NCBI GenBank assembly: GCA_000413015.1
Contig: KE332515.1
Location: 815,232 to 879,231, forward strand
Source of the DNA: Treponema socranskii subsp. paredis ATCC 35535
GTDB taxonomy: Bacteria; Spirochaetota; Spirochaetia; Treponematales; Treponemataceae
Direction: 5' to 3'
Length of the DNA stretch: 64,000 nucleotides
The notes below the pieces were generated by a model, which saw only the letters and a program-made list of their open reading frames with translations, had not been told where the DNA came from and ran no database searches. A program made the translations under genes and the position numbers. Shown in pieces: positions 10,849 to 19,489 of the stretch. Every line of letters starts with the position of its first letter. The stretch's first letter is position 1.

Positions 10849-11673
10849 TTATTTTCCGATCACCGAAATATCGCGGCCGAACCACTTTTCCGAAACGGCG
10901 GTAACCGTTCCGTCTTTTTGCATATCTTCCAAAATATTCTGCACTTTATCGCGGAGCGCTGCGCTCCCCTTACGGAACGCGATACCGTAATTTTCGTAAG
11001 AAAGCGCTTCATCGATGACGGTAAAAGGCTTTCCCGTCGCGGCTATGCTGTAATTTGCGACGACGCTGTCCATAACGACGCCGTCCACGCCGCGGATATC
11101 GAGGTCGTTGAGAGCGGTAACATTGTCTTTTAAAAGCACTTGTTCTTTGAGCGAACTCGAAAATTCCTTGTTTCCGTCCACGGCTTCCTGCGCGCTCGAA
11201 CCGCTTTGCAGCGCAATCGTCTTCCCCGCCATATCTTTTAACGACGTAACGCCGCTGTCGTTTCTGACAACCAGCACTTGCGCGTTTTTCAAATACGGTT
11301 TCGTAAACGCAAGCGCTTCTTCTCTTTCTTTCGTCATCGTAAAGCCGTTCCAAATGCAGTCGATTTTACCGGTATTCAGCTCCATCTCTTTCGCACCCCA
11401 ATCGATGGGCTGCGCTTTAAAATCGACACCGAGCCGTTTCGCAACTTCTTTTGCCAAATCGATATCGTAGCCGACGATTTCACCGTCAGCATTGCGAAAG
11501 CCGAGCGGAGGAAACGAATCGTCGAGTCCGAGTACAAATACGCCGCGCGAAACGAGATCGTCAAGCGACGTATCGCGGGCGGAAGCAGCATTCTGTTTTT
11601 TGCAGCTTGCGCTTCCCAAAGCGATAACGAGCGTAAAAAATAAAACCGAAAATACTTTTACCGTTTTTTTCAT
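10849..11673 (-). CDS. Amino-acid ABC transporter substrate-binding lipoprotein
   Basis: The 274-residue protein has a lipoprotein signal ending at GSASC (Cys near 24) followed by a bacterial extracellular SBP family 3 domain. Typical features are GVFVLGLDDSFPPLGF near 44, GEIVGYDIDLAKEVAKRLG near 65, and the IDCIWNGFTMT segment. The family delivers polar amino acids to a HisMQ-type permease, here encoded immediately downstream. GGAG precedes the ATG. The ligand cannot be read from sequence; a cystine or glutamine/arginine class is plausible. Confidence 0.9.
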   Translation of the reverse strand: MKKTVKVFSVLFFTLVIALGSASCKKQNAASARDTSLDDLVSRGVFVLGLDDSFPPLGFRNADGEIVGYDIDLAKEVAKRLGVDFKAQPIDWGAKEMELNTGKIDCIWNGFTMTKEREEALAFTKPYLKNAQVLVVRNDSGVTSLKDMAGKTIALQSGSSAQEAVDGNKEFSSSLKEQVLLKDNVTALNDLDIRGVDGVVMDSVVANYSIAATGKPFTVIDEALSYENYGIAFRKGSAALRDKVQNILEDMQKDGTVTAVSEKWFGRDISVIGK

Positions 11674-11777
11674 TTATTGTCTCCTGCAAATAAATTAATA
11701 ATATTCATCTCATCGCCGCCGGATAAAAGAGGCGAGCGATTTTATATCCGCGCACTTCACCGTTTTGTCTATCCGCG

Positions 11778-13196
11778 TCAAAACCGTCTTTCTTTTGCAA
11801 AAATCTTCAGCGTCCGTATCTGCTCCGCAACGCGCTCGGCGGCAGGCCCGCCCTCGGTTTTTCTCGACGCGACACAGGACTTCGAATCGATGAGCGAATA
11901 AATATCGTCTTCGATACGATCCGAACAGAACTTGAAATCTTCGATCGGAAGTTCTTCGAGCCTGCATTTTTTTTCGATGGCGATGCGTACCGCCTTTGCC
12001 GCAATGCCGTGCGCCGTACGGAACGGAATGCCTTTGCGCACGAGGTAGTCGGCGACATCGGTCGCATTGAGATACCCCTCTTCACAGGAACTCTCCATGC
12101 GCTGTGTATTCCATGACGCGGATGCGATCATATCCGTAAAAACCGACACGCACATGCGAACCGTATCGAATGCATCGAAAAGGCTTTCTTTATCTTCCTG
12201 CATATCGCGGTTATACGCAAGCGGCAGCGCTTTCATCATCGTCAAAAGAGCTACGAGATCGCCGTATACCCTGCCCGTCCGCCCGCGGATGAGTTCGGCA
12301 AAGTCGGGATTTTTTTTCTGCGGCATGATCGAACTGCCGGTCGACCACGTTTCGCTCAATTCGATAAACGAAAATTCCGACGTAGACCACAGCACGACCT
12401 CTTCGGCCGCGCGCGAAAGGTGCATCTGCAAAAGCGCAAAGCACGATGCGAATTCGATGCAGTAGTCGCGGTCGGAAACGGTGTCGAGCGAATTGGGCGT
12501 CACGCCGTCAAAGCCCAGCAGTTCCGCTTCGAGTTTTCTGTCGAGCGGAAGGGCGGTTCCGGCAAGGGCTCCGGCTCCTATCGGAGAAAGCGAAATGCGC
12601 TTAAGCGCATCGGAAAGCCGTTCCCAATCGCGCGTAAAACTCCATGCCCACGCACACAGATGATGAGCGAGCGTCACCGGCTGAGCGTGCTGCATGTGCG
12701 TAAAACCCGGCATAATCGATTGCGTGTGGCGTTCGGCGAGGACAGCAAGCGTTTCAATGAGATGTACGATAGCGTTTTGCAGTTCGGGAATCGTCCGTCT
12801 GAGATACAGTCTTTCGTCAAGCGCGATTTGATCGTTTCGGCTTCTGCCCGTATGCACTTTTTTGCCCGCTTCTCCGATCCTGTCGGTAAGTGCGGCTTCT
12901 ATAAACGAGTGAATGTCTTCGGCGGAAGCGTCCACGGAAAGTTTACCCGATGCCATGTCTGCATCGATAGAGTCGAGCGCGGCAATAATCGCGTCGGCTT
13001 CTTTGCGCGAAATGATGCCCGTACGCGCAAGCATTTCCGCGTGCGCTTTGCTTCCGAAAATATCGTCCGAAGCCATGCGCCGGTCCGCGTGAATTGAAGT
13101 TTCAAACGCGACTGCAGCGGCGTCCGGCCCTTCGGAAAAACGGCCGTGCCACAGAGCGGCGTGATTGTCTCCGGTGATCGTACCGTGTATATCCAT
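11778..13196 (-). CDS. argH: Argininosuccinate lyase
   Basis: The 472-residue protein belongs to the fumarase/aspartase superfamily and carries the signature SSIMPQKKNPD near residue 285 plus GRSRNDQIALD near 120 and the HTQSIMPGFTHMQHAQP segment with the catalytic histidine. ArgH cleaves argininosuccinate into arginine and fumarate in the cytoplasm. I place the start at 13196 (MDIHG); an upstream GTG/ATG-type start at 13214 would overlap the -10 box. No ribosome binding site is seen and the mRNA looks leaderless. No argG or other arginine gene is in the window. Confidence 0.92.
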   Translation of the reverse strand: MDIHGTITGDNHAALWHGRFSEGPDAAAVAFETSIHADRRMASDDIFGSKAHAEMLARTGIISRKEADAIIAALDSIDADMASGKLSVDASAEDIHSFIEAALTDRIGEAGKKVHTGRSRNDQIALDERLYLRRTIPELQNAIVHLIETLAVLAERHTQSIMPGFTHMQHAQPVTLAHHLCAWAWSFTRDWERLSDALKRISLSPIGAGALAGTALPLDRKLEAELLGFDGVTPNSLDTVSDRDYCIEFASCFALLQMHLSRAAEEVVLWSTSEFSFIELSETWSTGSSIMPQKKNPDFAELIRGRTGRVYGDLVALLTMMKALPLAYNRDMQEDKESLFDAFDTVRMCVSVFTDMIASASWNTQRMESSCEEGYLNATDVADYLVRKGIPFRTAHGIAAKAVRIAIEKKCRLEELPIEDFKFCSDRIEDDIYSLIDSKSCVASRKTEGGPAAERVAEQIRTLKIFAKERRF

Positions 13197-13205
13197 AATT
13201 TCAAG

Positions 13206-13246
13206 AGTATACAATACATTGTTTTTTTTTACAATGATTTGTATAC
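13206..13246 (-). promoter_or_regulatory. argH promoter within a 40-bp palindrome
   Basis: GTATACAATACATTGT (13207-13222) faces ACAATGATTTGTATAC (13231-13246), 14 of 16 positions paired around eight T residues. The minus-strand argH promoter TTGTAA-17-TATACT is built into this palindrome, with the -10 box in one arm and the -35 box in the other. A dimeric repressor binding here would block RNA polymerase. The divergent gene at 13296 may share the control. Confidence 0.6.
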
Positions 13247-13295
13247 TTACCGGAGGGTAAGCGTACCAGAGAATATTCTTTTACGGGAGTGCGTT

Positions 13296-14210
13296 ATGTT
13301 AAAAAAATTATCCGTCATCGTTTCGGTGCTGATTTCGGCAGGCTCTCTTTTTGCCGTACAAATCGATACGGCGCTCCTCGATACGGCAACGCGTCCGGAC
13401 TATATTGAAGATACGTCCCCTGTGCCGAAAAACGAATTCAATACCGCAAAGCAGATACGCGATATGGGCCGCAGGCTCGGCGGAAGCATTAAACGGCAGG
13501 ACGCGCAGCATAAAAACGACGAACTTTACGCATCGGGTGCTCCTTCGAAAAAATACCGCGCGCACCGCGTACCTTCGTCGGACTCGCTTCCGGGAGCCGA
13601 CATCATCTATATCGCGCCGAACGCAAAAGTGGGCACGATCAAAGCCCTAGCCTTTATCGTTTCCGGCTACATCGAAGCGGCGTACGGCTTACCCTTAAAC
13701 GAAGCGGATACCGTAGCGCAAAAAGTGTGCTGGTGGAATACGAATCATTACGACGATCGGAATTATTTTACAAAGCACTTCAACGCGCGCATACTCGAAT
13801 CGTTTTCAGATGAAACGGCAGTCATCGGTCTTGCCGATTCGTACAAAAACTGGGCGGGACACGCGCGCATCGTCATCCCTTTTGAAAAAATGAAAGATAC
13901 ACAGACGGCGGCAAAAGACGGCAAAAATCAAAGCTCAAAAATCGATTCGAAAAATAAAGACGCACAAAAAAACAGCGATATCGAAAAAAATACGGTGCAA
14001 AATAAAAAAGAGGACGCAGGCAAAAGCGCGGCGCAAAACGATGCGGATAAAAACGCCGTAAATGCGATGCGGAACACGCTCCAAAAAGAAGCCCTTCAAT
14101 TTAAAGCCGTTCCGGCGAATTATAAAATCCTCTTCGGGGCGCTGTGCCTTGCCGCTCTTTTACTTATCGTGCTGCTCGTGCGGGTCATCATCGATATGGC
14201 AAGAAATTAA
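13296..14210 (+). CDS. Exported protein of unknown function with C-terminal membrane anchor
   Basis: The 304-residue protein is not recognised. It starts with a signal peptide (MLKKLSVIVSVLISAGSLFA), has a folded central part (residues about 90-200, with WWNTNHYDDRNYF), a strongly charged low-complexity linker rich in Lys, Asp, Asn and Gln (about 205-260), and ends in one hydrophobic segment (ILFGALCLAALLLIVLLVR). The layout suggests a periplasmic domain tethered to the membrane by its C-terminus. The start at 13296 follows ACGGGAG; upstream codons in this frame overlap the argH promoter and are unlikely to be used. Confidence 0.75.
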   Translation: MLKKLSVIVSVLISAGSLFAVQIDTALLDTATRPDYIEDTSPVPKNEFNTAKQIRDMGRRLGGSIKRQDAQHKNDELYASGAPSKKYRAHRVPSSDSLPGADIIYIAPNAKVGTIKALAFIVSGYIEAAYGLPLNEADTVAQKVCWWNTNHYDDRNYFTKHFNARILESFSDETAVIGLADSYKNWAGHARIVIPFEKMKDTQTAAKDGKNQSSKIDSKNKDAQKNSDIEKNTVQNKKEDAGKSAAQNDADKNAVNAMRNTLQKEALQFKAVPANYKILFGALCLAALLLIVLLVRVIIDMARN

Positions 14211-14589
14211 TATCGATCGTGTATCGTAAACGAATACTACACATTTTCGGCTCGTTAAATGCACGGCACGGATATCGTGTCGTAGTCTTGCAAAACGGCT
14301 GCGTATTTTTGCAGAGCAAAAATGCGGTAGTGAGCGGGCTGTCTCAAAAGCCGGTTACTTTTTCGACAGCCTACGAGTTTAAAATTAAGTCTTTATATTG
14401 CAGTAACTTAATTTTAAACATCGCATAGTAAATCAAAGAAACTTTCCAAAAACTGAAGTTTTTGGAAAACCGCGAACGAATACTGCTCGGATTTGCTCTT
14501 TTTAAGTCGGGCGGCGAAAAACGCTTGGCGCGTTTTTCTTTCATAGGACACGCTCGCAAATCCTGCGCACTGCTCGGATTTGCTCGCCC
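14211..14589. other. Palindrome-rich intergenic region
   Basis: No gene is seen. The stretch contains three perfect inverted repeats: GGCTGTC/GACAGCC (14337-14343 and 14365-14371), a 13-bp-arm repeat GTTTAAAATTAAG (14377-14389) with its complement at 14407-14419, and TCCAAAAACT-GA-AGTTTTTGGA (14445-14466). The phrase TGCTCGGATTTGCTC occurs twice (near 14483 and 14571). Part of it (GTCTCAAAAGCCGGTT) recurs with one change after the mgtC gene near 42158. It looks like an accumulation of terminators or the remains of a small repeat element. Confidence 0.55.
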
Positions 14590-14618
14590 TTGCACGAGCC
14601 GGTACGATTATTTATACT
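14590..14618 (+). promoter_or_regulatory. thiI promoter
   Basis: TTGCAC (14590-14595) and TATACT (14613-14618) with a 17-bp spacer. The -10 box ends seven bases before the ATG at 14626, so transcription would begin at or next to the start codon. Confidence 0.6.
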
Positions 14619-14625
14619 GGCGCGT

Positions 14626-15774
14626 ATGACGTATCTTGCAAAGGTCGGAGAGCTTTCTCTCAAAGGTTCCAATATCGAAGAATTTAAAAACCGTCTCGCT
14701 TCAAATGTGCGGCGCCTTCTCAAAGGGCGGAGCGCGAAAGTAAGCGGAGGTGCGGGAAGGCTCTATATCGACTGCGACGACGAAGAAGCATCCCGATTCG
14801 CGCTCGAACACCTCATCGGTATTACGGGCTGGGCGAAAACGGCGGTCGTCGAAAAAGACATCGATTCGATAAATCTGGCAGTCTACGAAGAAGCCGTGCG
14901 CGCAAAGGAAAAAGGCGCAAAATCGTTTAAAGTCGAAGCGCGGCGGCAGGACAAAGACTTTCCGCTCACTTCCTATGAAATCTGCTGCAAAGCGGCCGAC
15001 CGAGCATCGCACGAAGGCATACTCGCAGTCGACGTGCACTCCCCCGACGTGCGGATCTACGTCGAAGTGCGCGACCGCTGCTTTGTCTTTTCGGATGCGG
15101 AAAAAGGCAGACGCGGTCTTCCCGTCGGATCGAGCGGCAAAGGCCTCCTCCTGCTTTCCGGCGGCATCGATTCACCCGTCGCGGGCTACCGCATGATGCG
15201 GCGCGGCATGAAAATCGACTGCGCATATTTTCACTCGTATCCGTACACGTCGGAAGAAGCGCAAAAAAAAGTTGAAACTCTCGCTTCATCTCTCGCAAAT
15301 TACGGACTCGATACGTATTTGAACATCGTTCCCTTTACCGACGTGCAGATGCGTATCAAAGAAAAAGCGTCGCAAGCGTGGACGACGCTCATGCTCCGCG
15401 TGTGCATGATGAAAACGGCAAACCTCATCGCGGAGCGGACGCATGCGGACTGCATCGTCACCGGCGAAAGCCTCGGCCAGGTTGCAAGCCAAACGATCGC
15501 CAATTTGAACGTCACCGAACACTTTGCCGCTCGCCCGCTTTTGCGCCCCCTCGTCGGACTCGACAAAGAAGAGATCATCGACACGGCAAGGGAAATCGGC
15601 ACATACGAAACGTCGATTTTACCCTACGAAGATTGCTGCGTACTCTTTTCGCCCAAGCATCCGGTTCTCCGCGCATCCGTCGAAGAAGCCGAAGCGATCT
15701 ATGAGTCTCTCAACGCGGACGAATTGATAAAAGAAGCCTTCGAAAAACGCGAGATAAAACGCTTTTCGGTTTAA
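14626..15774 (+). CDS. thiI: tRNA 4-thiouridine synthetase ThiI (no rhodanese domain)
   Basis: The 382-residue protein has the NFLD/THUMP RNA-binding region in its first 160 residues and a PP-loop ATPase motif LLLLSGGIDSPVAGY near 170-185. ThiI adenylates U8 of tRNA and inserts sulfur, and in many bacteria also supplies sulfur for thiazole. The C-terminal rhodanese domain of E. coli ThiI is absent, as in many other bacteria, so sulfur must come from a separate protein. The start at 14626 is preferred because the -10 box directly precedes it; no Shine-Dalgarno sequence is present. It converges on the glycosyltransferase gene with only 10 bases between stops. Confidence 0.9.
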   Translation: MTYLAKVGELSLKGSNIEEFKNRLASNVRRLLKGRSAKVSGGAGRLYIDCDDEEASRFALEHLIGITGWAKTAVVEKDIDSINLAVYEEAVRAKEKGAKSFKVEARRQDKDFPLTSYEICCKAADRASHEGILAVDVHSPDVRIYVEVRDRCFVFSDAEKGRRGLPVGSSGKGLLLLSGGIDSPVAGYRMMRRGMKIDCAYFHSYPYTSEEAQKKVETLASSLANYGLDTYLNIVPFTDVQMRIKEKASQAWTTLMLRVCMMKTANLIAERTHADCIVTGESLGQVASQTIANLNVTEHFAARPLLRPLVGLDKEEIIDTAREIGTYETSILPYEDCCVLFSPKHPVLRASVEEAEAIYESLNADELIKEAFEKREIKRFSV

Positions 15775-15784
15775 GCGCGCATTG

Positions 15785-16918
15785 CTATTTTTCAAGCAAA
15801 AGAGAAGCGACTTTTCCGGCGTCGGTGTCGAGATGCACGCTGTCGAAATTTTTTTTCATCTCCGCATCGAAATTTTCGTCTCCGAGCAGTTCGTTGATTT
15901 TCCGGTACACGTCGCGCGGCTTTCTGATATACCAGCCGACTTTATGATCGACTGCAAAACGCATATTGCCGAGTTCCTGATTGTGAATGTATTTGATGAT
16001 GACGACGGGCTTCCGGCACGAAACCACTTCCATGAGCGTCGCCGGTCCCGCTTTGATGACGGCACAGTCGCATATTTTAATAAGTTCGTCGAGATAATCG
16101 ATAAAGCCGAACACGTGCAGATCGAGCTTGGGATATGTACGCCGGAGAAGTTCGAGCGCGTCTTTAAAAGCCCTGTCGCGTCCGCATACGACGGCGACCG
16201 CAAAAGGCGCGCGGTGCAGCACGCACTCTTTAATAATTTCGACCGCGCCGGGAAGCCCTTCTCCTCCTCCGACGAGCAGTACGATTTTTTTATCGGACGC
16301 AAAACCGTACTTTGCTTTCATCGCTTCGATTTCGTTTTTTGACGGAAGCGGCACAAGATATTTTTCGTTCATCAAAAATGGAACGACGGTAACGTTTTGT
16401 TCGGGCACGCCGCAGACTTCGACGGCCTGCCGTTTCGCCTGTTCCGAAAAGACAAAATATTTTTGATCGTTTTCATAAAACCATGCGTTCGGCACCGTAA
16501 ACGGATCGGTAACCATCACCGTAAAATTGATCTTTCGGGATATTTGCCGGAGCGCCGATTTAACAAAGGGCGTAAGCGCAAAGTGAAAACAAACGATATC
16601 GGTCGGCTGCTTTTCGCGGATGACGCGGCGGATATAGCGCGTCGTGTGAAAGCGCAGCGGAAGCACGAACATCGTCTGCCCCCAGCGGTGCTGCGCCATG
16701 TCATAGATGAGAGGAAAAGCGCCGTGAACGTAATTCGTCGCGTAATTATATCCCTTTTCGAACATAAAATGTCCGAAAAAATTATACTTATCGAAGCCGT
16801 TGAGCATTTCGATTTCGACGTCGGGATTTTTTTCTTTCAGAGCGGCGGCGAGTACTTTTGCCGCGGATATGTGTCCCGCTCCGGTGTTGAGGTATAAAAA
16901 AAGAAATTTCCGTTTCAT
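15785..16918 (-). CDS. MGDG-synthase-like lipid glycosyltransferase
   Basis: The 377-residue protein resembles the MGDG synthase/UgtP group of GT28 glycosyltransferases: an N-terminal NTGAGHISAA motif near residue 12 in the acceptor domain and a C-terminal nucleotide-sugar domain with LLVGGGEGLPG near 235 and KAGPATLMEVVSCRKPVV near 300. Members transfer glucose, galactose or glucuronate onto diacylglycerol at the inner membrane. Treponemes are known to contain glycosyldiacylglycerols, which supports the role. It follows the beta-barrel gene by 10 bases and is co-transcribed with it. The donor sugar is unknown. Confidence 0.8.
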   Translation of the reverse strand: MKRKFLFLYLNTGAGHISAAKVLAAALKEKNPDVEIEMLNGFDKYNFFGHFMFEKGYNYATNYVHGAFPLIYDMAQHRWGQTMFVLPLRFHTTRYIRRVIREKQPTDIVCFHFALTPFVKSALRQISRKINFTVMVTDPFTVPNAWFYENDQKYFVFSEQAKRQAVEVCGVPEQNVTVVPFLMNEKYLVPLPSKNEIEAMKAKYGFASDKKIVLLVGGGEGLPGAVEIIKECVLHRAPFAVAVVCGRDRAFKDALELLRRTYPKLDLHVFGFIDYLDELIKICDCAVIKAGPATLMEVVSCRKPVVIIKYIHNQELGNMRFAVDHKVGWYIRKPRDVYRKINELLGDENFDAEMKKNFDSVHLDTDAGKVASLLLEK

Positions 16919-16928
16919 CCTATCTCCG

Positions 16929-18599
16929 TCAGTATGTCCATTTTATGCCGAGCGACAAAAATATATCGTATTCTTCGTGCAGCTGATTTTTCCAAGCGGT
17001 ACGCATAATGTTGAATTGCGCATCTGTGGTGCTTTTAGTCGCGCCGGGATACATCGGAGTGTCCATACCCGCGTTCCCGATATACGTGTACGAAAATATT
17101 CCGTGCAGTTCGAAGAGTCCCGCTTTGACGCGCGGAAAACGATATGAAACTTCCGCCCCTCCGCGTGCGGCATACATGATATGTTCCTGAGATAAAAGCT
17201 GCGTCGCCTTATAATACTGCGAATTGATGCTTCCGTCCGTTGCACGGTTACCTTCGGATAACATACCTCGCAATTCATCATTGGAATACGACTGATACAC
17301 GTTCGCATGACGGGTAATGGAAGCGAACGTCGATACCGAAAAACGCTTTATCGGTTCGAGTTTTATCTTTAAGGAAAGTCTGTCGGAATTCGGCGGAAGG
17401 TTCTGCCCGATACTCCTTCCCCAATTCGTATACGAATGATAATTGTACGGTTCGCCGTTCGTCTCTTCGGATGTATACATATACGGAGAGATGATCGTAT
17501 AACTGAAAGTGAGCAGTTTGCACAGAGAATCTTTCGGCGCATAGGAAAGCCCCGTTTTCAATGCAAGGCGGTTATCGGAATTGAGATGGAAGCGCGCAAG
17601 CTGCGCTGTATCCAGGCGGTCTATACTCACATCGGTAAGCCATGAAACGCCCGGGAAAAAATTATATTCGAACAGAAAACCCGCGATCACATTGTCGCCG
17701 TATCCGTTTGCCGATGCGATGAGCGCTGAGGGAACGGGAATCAAATAGGACGGATCGAATCGCTTTCCGTATACGACCGAATCATAATACGACAGGCGTA
17801 TTTTCCGGTTCGGCGAAAAACGCAGCGCATGAAACGAAATGAATTTGCCGTAGGGGCCGTTTTTTCCGAGCATATCCGATGCGCGGAGCGCGGCAAAATA
17901 CTGTACGAAATCAAAACGTTTCCCGTCATAGGAAAATGAAAATTCGGGTGCATGATATGCATACGGACTTAAAACATTGCCGCCGTCGATATAATTCGTA
18001 TAGCCGGTGCGGTTATAGCCCGCGCTGATGCCGATTTTTTCATTCGCGTATGACACGACGGCATCGGCGCTGAAATCGATTCGAACCCGTCCCAGACTCA
18101 CCGGATCGATAGTATTGTCATATGAAGGTATGCTCCACAGTTCGCGTACCGTATTATTTTCATCGCTGGAAAGACTTGATGAAATGCATGCGCGTCCGCC
18201 GGCACCGAAGCCTTTTCCGAAAAGAACATCGGCTCCTCCCTCGAGGGAAAGCGAAAGAGAACCGTCGGCTCCGTTTTCTTTCGTCGTTCCGTTCCGCCTT
18301 ACGATACCCGCACCTTCCGTTTCCGCCGATATGTGCCACGTTTTGCCGAACATCGACTCGTAATATTCTCGCGCTTCGGCCTCTTGTTCACGATCTCCTT
18401 TTTCCATAACCGTAAAAAGAAGACGGCGGACGGTATCGTGAGGATAGGGCTTGAGCTGCGGCAGTTCGGAAACGACGCCGCCGATATACCAGCGCAGTGC
18501 GGCTTCGTAAAAATCGTCTGTCGGATCAACGCTCGCCTGCGCCGAGGCTGCCGAAAAAAACAGCGCCGACAACAAAAATAACGCGAATAATTTTTTCAT
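16929..18599 (-). CDS. Outer-membrane beta-barrel protein, Wzi-like
   Basis: The 556-residue protein has a signal peptide (cleavage after residue ~20, SAASAQA) and long runs of alternating hydrophobic residues typical of a beta-barrel, ending in LSLGIKWTY with an aromatic last residue, as for BAM substrates. The central part (KFISFHALRFSP, then YYDSVVYGKRFDPSYLIP and DNVIAGFLFEYN, roughly residues 260-320) recalls the capsule-assembly Wzi family. That assignment is from memory of the family pattern and is tentative. It is transcribed together with a lipid glycosyltransferase, pointing to surface glycoconjugates. Confidence 0.65.
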   Translation of the reverse strand: MKKLFALFLLSALFFSAASAQASVDPTDDFYEAALRWYIGGVVSELPQLKPYPHDTVRRLLFTVMEKGDREQEAEAREYYESMFGKTWHISAETEGAGIVRRNGTTKENGADGSLSLSLEGGADVLFGKGFGAGGRACISSSLSSDENNTVRELWSIPSYDNTIDPVSLGRVRIDFSADAVVSYANEKIGISAGYNRTGYTNYIDGGNVLSPYAYHAPEFSFSYDGKRFDFVQYFAALRASDMLGKNGPYGKFISFHALRFSPNRKIRLSYYDSVVYGKRFDPSYLIPVPSALIASANGYGDNVIAGFLFEYNFFPGVSWLTDVSIDRLDTAQLARFHLNSDNRLALKTGLSYAPKDSLCKLLTFSYTIISPYMYTSEETNGEPYNYHSYTNWGRSIGQNLPPNSDRLSLKIKLEPIKRFSVSTFASITRHANVYQSYSNDELRGMLSEGNRATDGSINSQYYKATQLLSQEHIMYAARGGAEVSYRFPRVKAGLFELHGIFSYTYIGNAGMDTPMYPGATKSTTDAQFNIMRTAWKNQLHEEYDIFLSLGIKWTY

Positions 18600-18626
18600 A
18601 CGCTAGTTTTTTACTATACTCTATTC

Positions 18627-18656
18627 TTGCGTAAAGCACAAGCAATATGCTATGCT
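18627..18656 (+). promoter_or_regulatory. udg promoter
   Basis: TTGCGT (18627-18632) and TATGCT (18651-18656) with an 18-bp spacer; the ATG at 18665 begins eight bases after the -10 box, which predicts a leaderless mRNA. An alternative TATACT lies at 18615-18620. Confidence 0.4.
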
Positions 18657-18664
18657 TATCTCCT

Positions 18665-19489
18665 ATGCTCGCTCCGGAAAAAAAAGCAGTGTGGAATCTC
18701 CTCAAAACGGCCTCTTCATCGCTGTGCGGTTATGTACCCTGCTCTTTTTCTTCGATGCCCGATTTTTCAGACGATGCCGAATCTGCGACAAACGCGGAAG
18801 CATCCGGTCGGACGGCGCAGGCTTCCGCATCAGGCGGACGCGCCGGCGATTATGCGGGCGCAAAACCGGCCGATCCCGCACCCGCCGAATCGGGGCGGAG
18901 CGGTATTACACTCGAAGAAGTTGCTCAAAAAATCGCCTCGTGTTCCCGCTGCGCGCTTTCGAAAAAGAGGACGCACACCGTAACGGGCATGGGCGTTCCC
19001 CATCCTGCCGTTCTCGTCGTCGGCGAAGGACCAGGAGCGGAAGAAGACGCTCAGGGACTTCCCTTTGTCGGGCCTGCGGGAAAACTCCTCGACAAAATGC
19101 TCGAAGCGATTTCCCTTTCCCGCGATGCAAACTGCTACATCGCAAATATCGTAAAATGCCGGCCGCCGAACAACAGGACGCCGCTTCCCGAAGAAGCGGA
19201 TGCGTGCATTTCCTTTCTCGAAGCGCAGATCCACATACTGAAGCCCAAACTCATCCTCGCAGCGGGCAGGACGGCCGCTCAAAATTTATTAAAAACGACG
19301 GAAGCGCTCTCTCATCTTCGCGGCGCTTTCCGCGATTACAACGGCATACCGATCCTCGTCACCTATCATCCGAGCGCCCTGCTTCGGGACGTGTCGCTGA
19401 AGCGGCCGGCGTGGGAGGATTTAAAACTTTTCCGCGCGGAGCTTTTGCGTCTCGTTCCGGACTACGCAAAAGATTTTATTAAAAAATGA
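18665..19489 (+). CDS. udg: Uracil-DNA glycosylase, family 4 (iron-sulfur)
   Basis: The 274-residue protein carries the family 4 motifs: VVGEGPGAEEDAQGLPFVGP near residues 120-140, NIVKCRPPNNR near 170 and TYHPSALLRD near 240. The 4Fe-4S ligands are expected among CSRCAL near 95 and KCRPP. The enzyme excises uracil from DNA. Ahead of the catalytic domain is an extension of about 80 residues rich in Ala, Gly, Ser and Asp with no visible fold. Its end overlaps priA by four bases (ATGA), tying repair and replication restart in one operon. An in-frame ATG at 18647 overlaps the promoter and is less likely. Confidence 0.88.
   Translation: MLAPEKKAVWNLLKTASSSLCGYVPCSFSSMPDFSDDAESATNAEASGRTAQASASGGRAGDYAGAKPADPAPAESGRSGITLEEVAQKIASCSRCALSKKRTHTVTGMGVPHPAVLVVGEGPGAEEDAQGLPFVGPAGKLLDKMLEAISLSRDANCYIANIVKCRPPNNRTPLPEEADACISFLEAQIHILKPKLILAAGRTAAQNLLKTTEALSHLRGAFRDYNGIPILVTYHPSALLRDVSLKRPAWEDLKLFRAELLRLVPDYAKDFIKK

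Noticed and set aside
14211-14589. Possible insertion sequence or MITE
   Set aside because: No terminal repeat pair with target duplication and no transposase remnant; treated as a palindrome-rich spacer.
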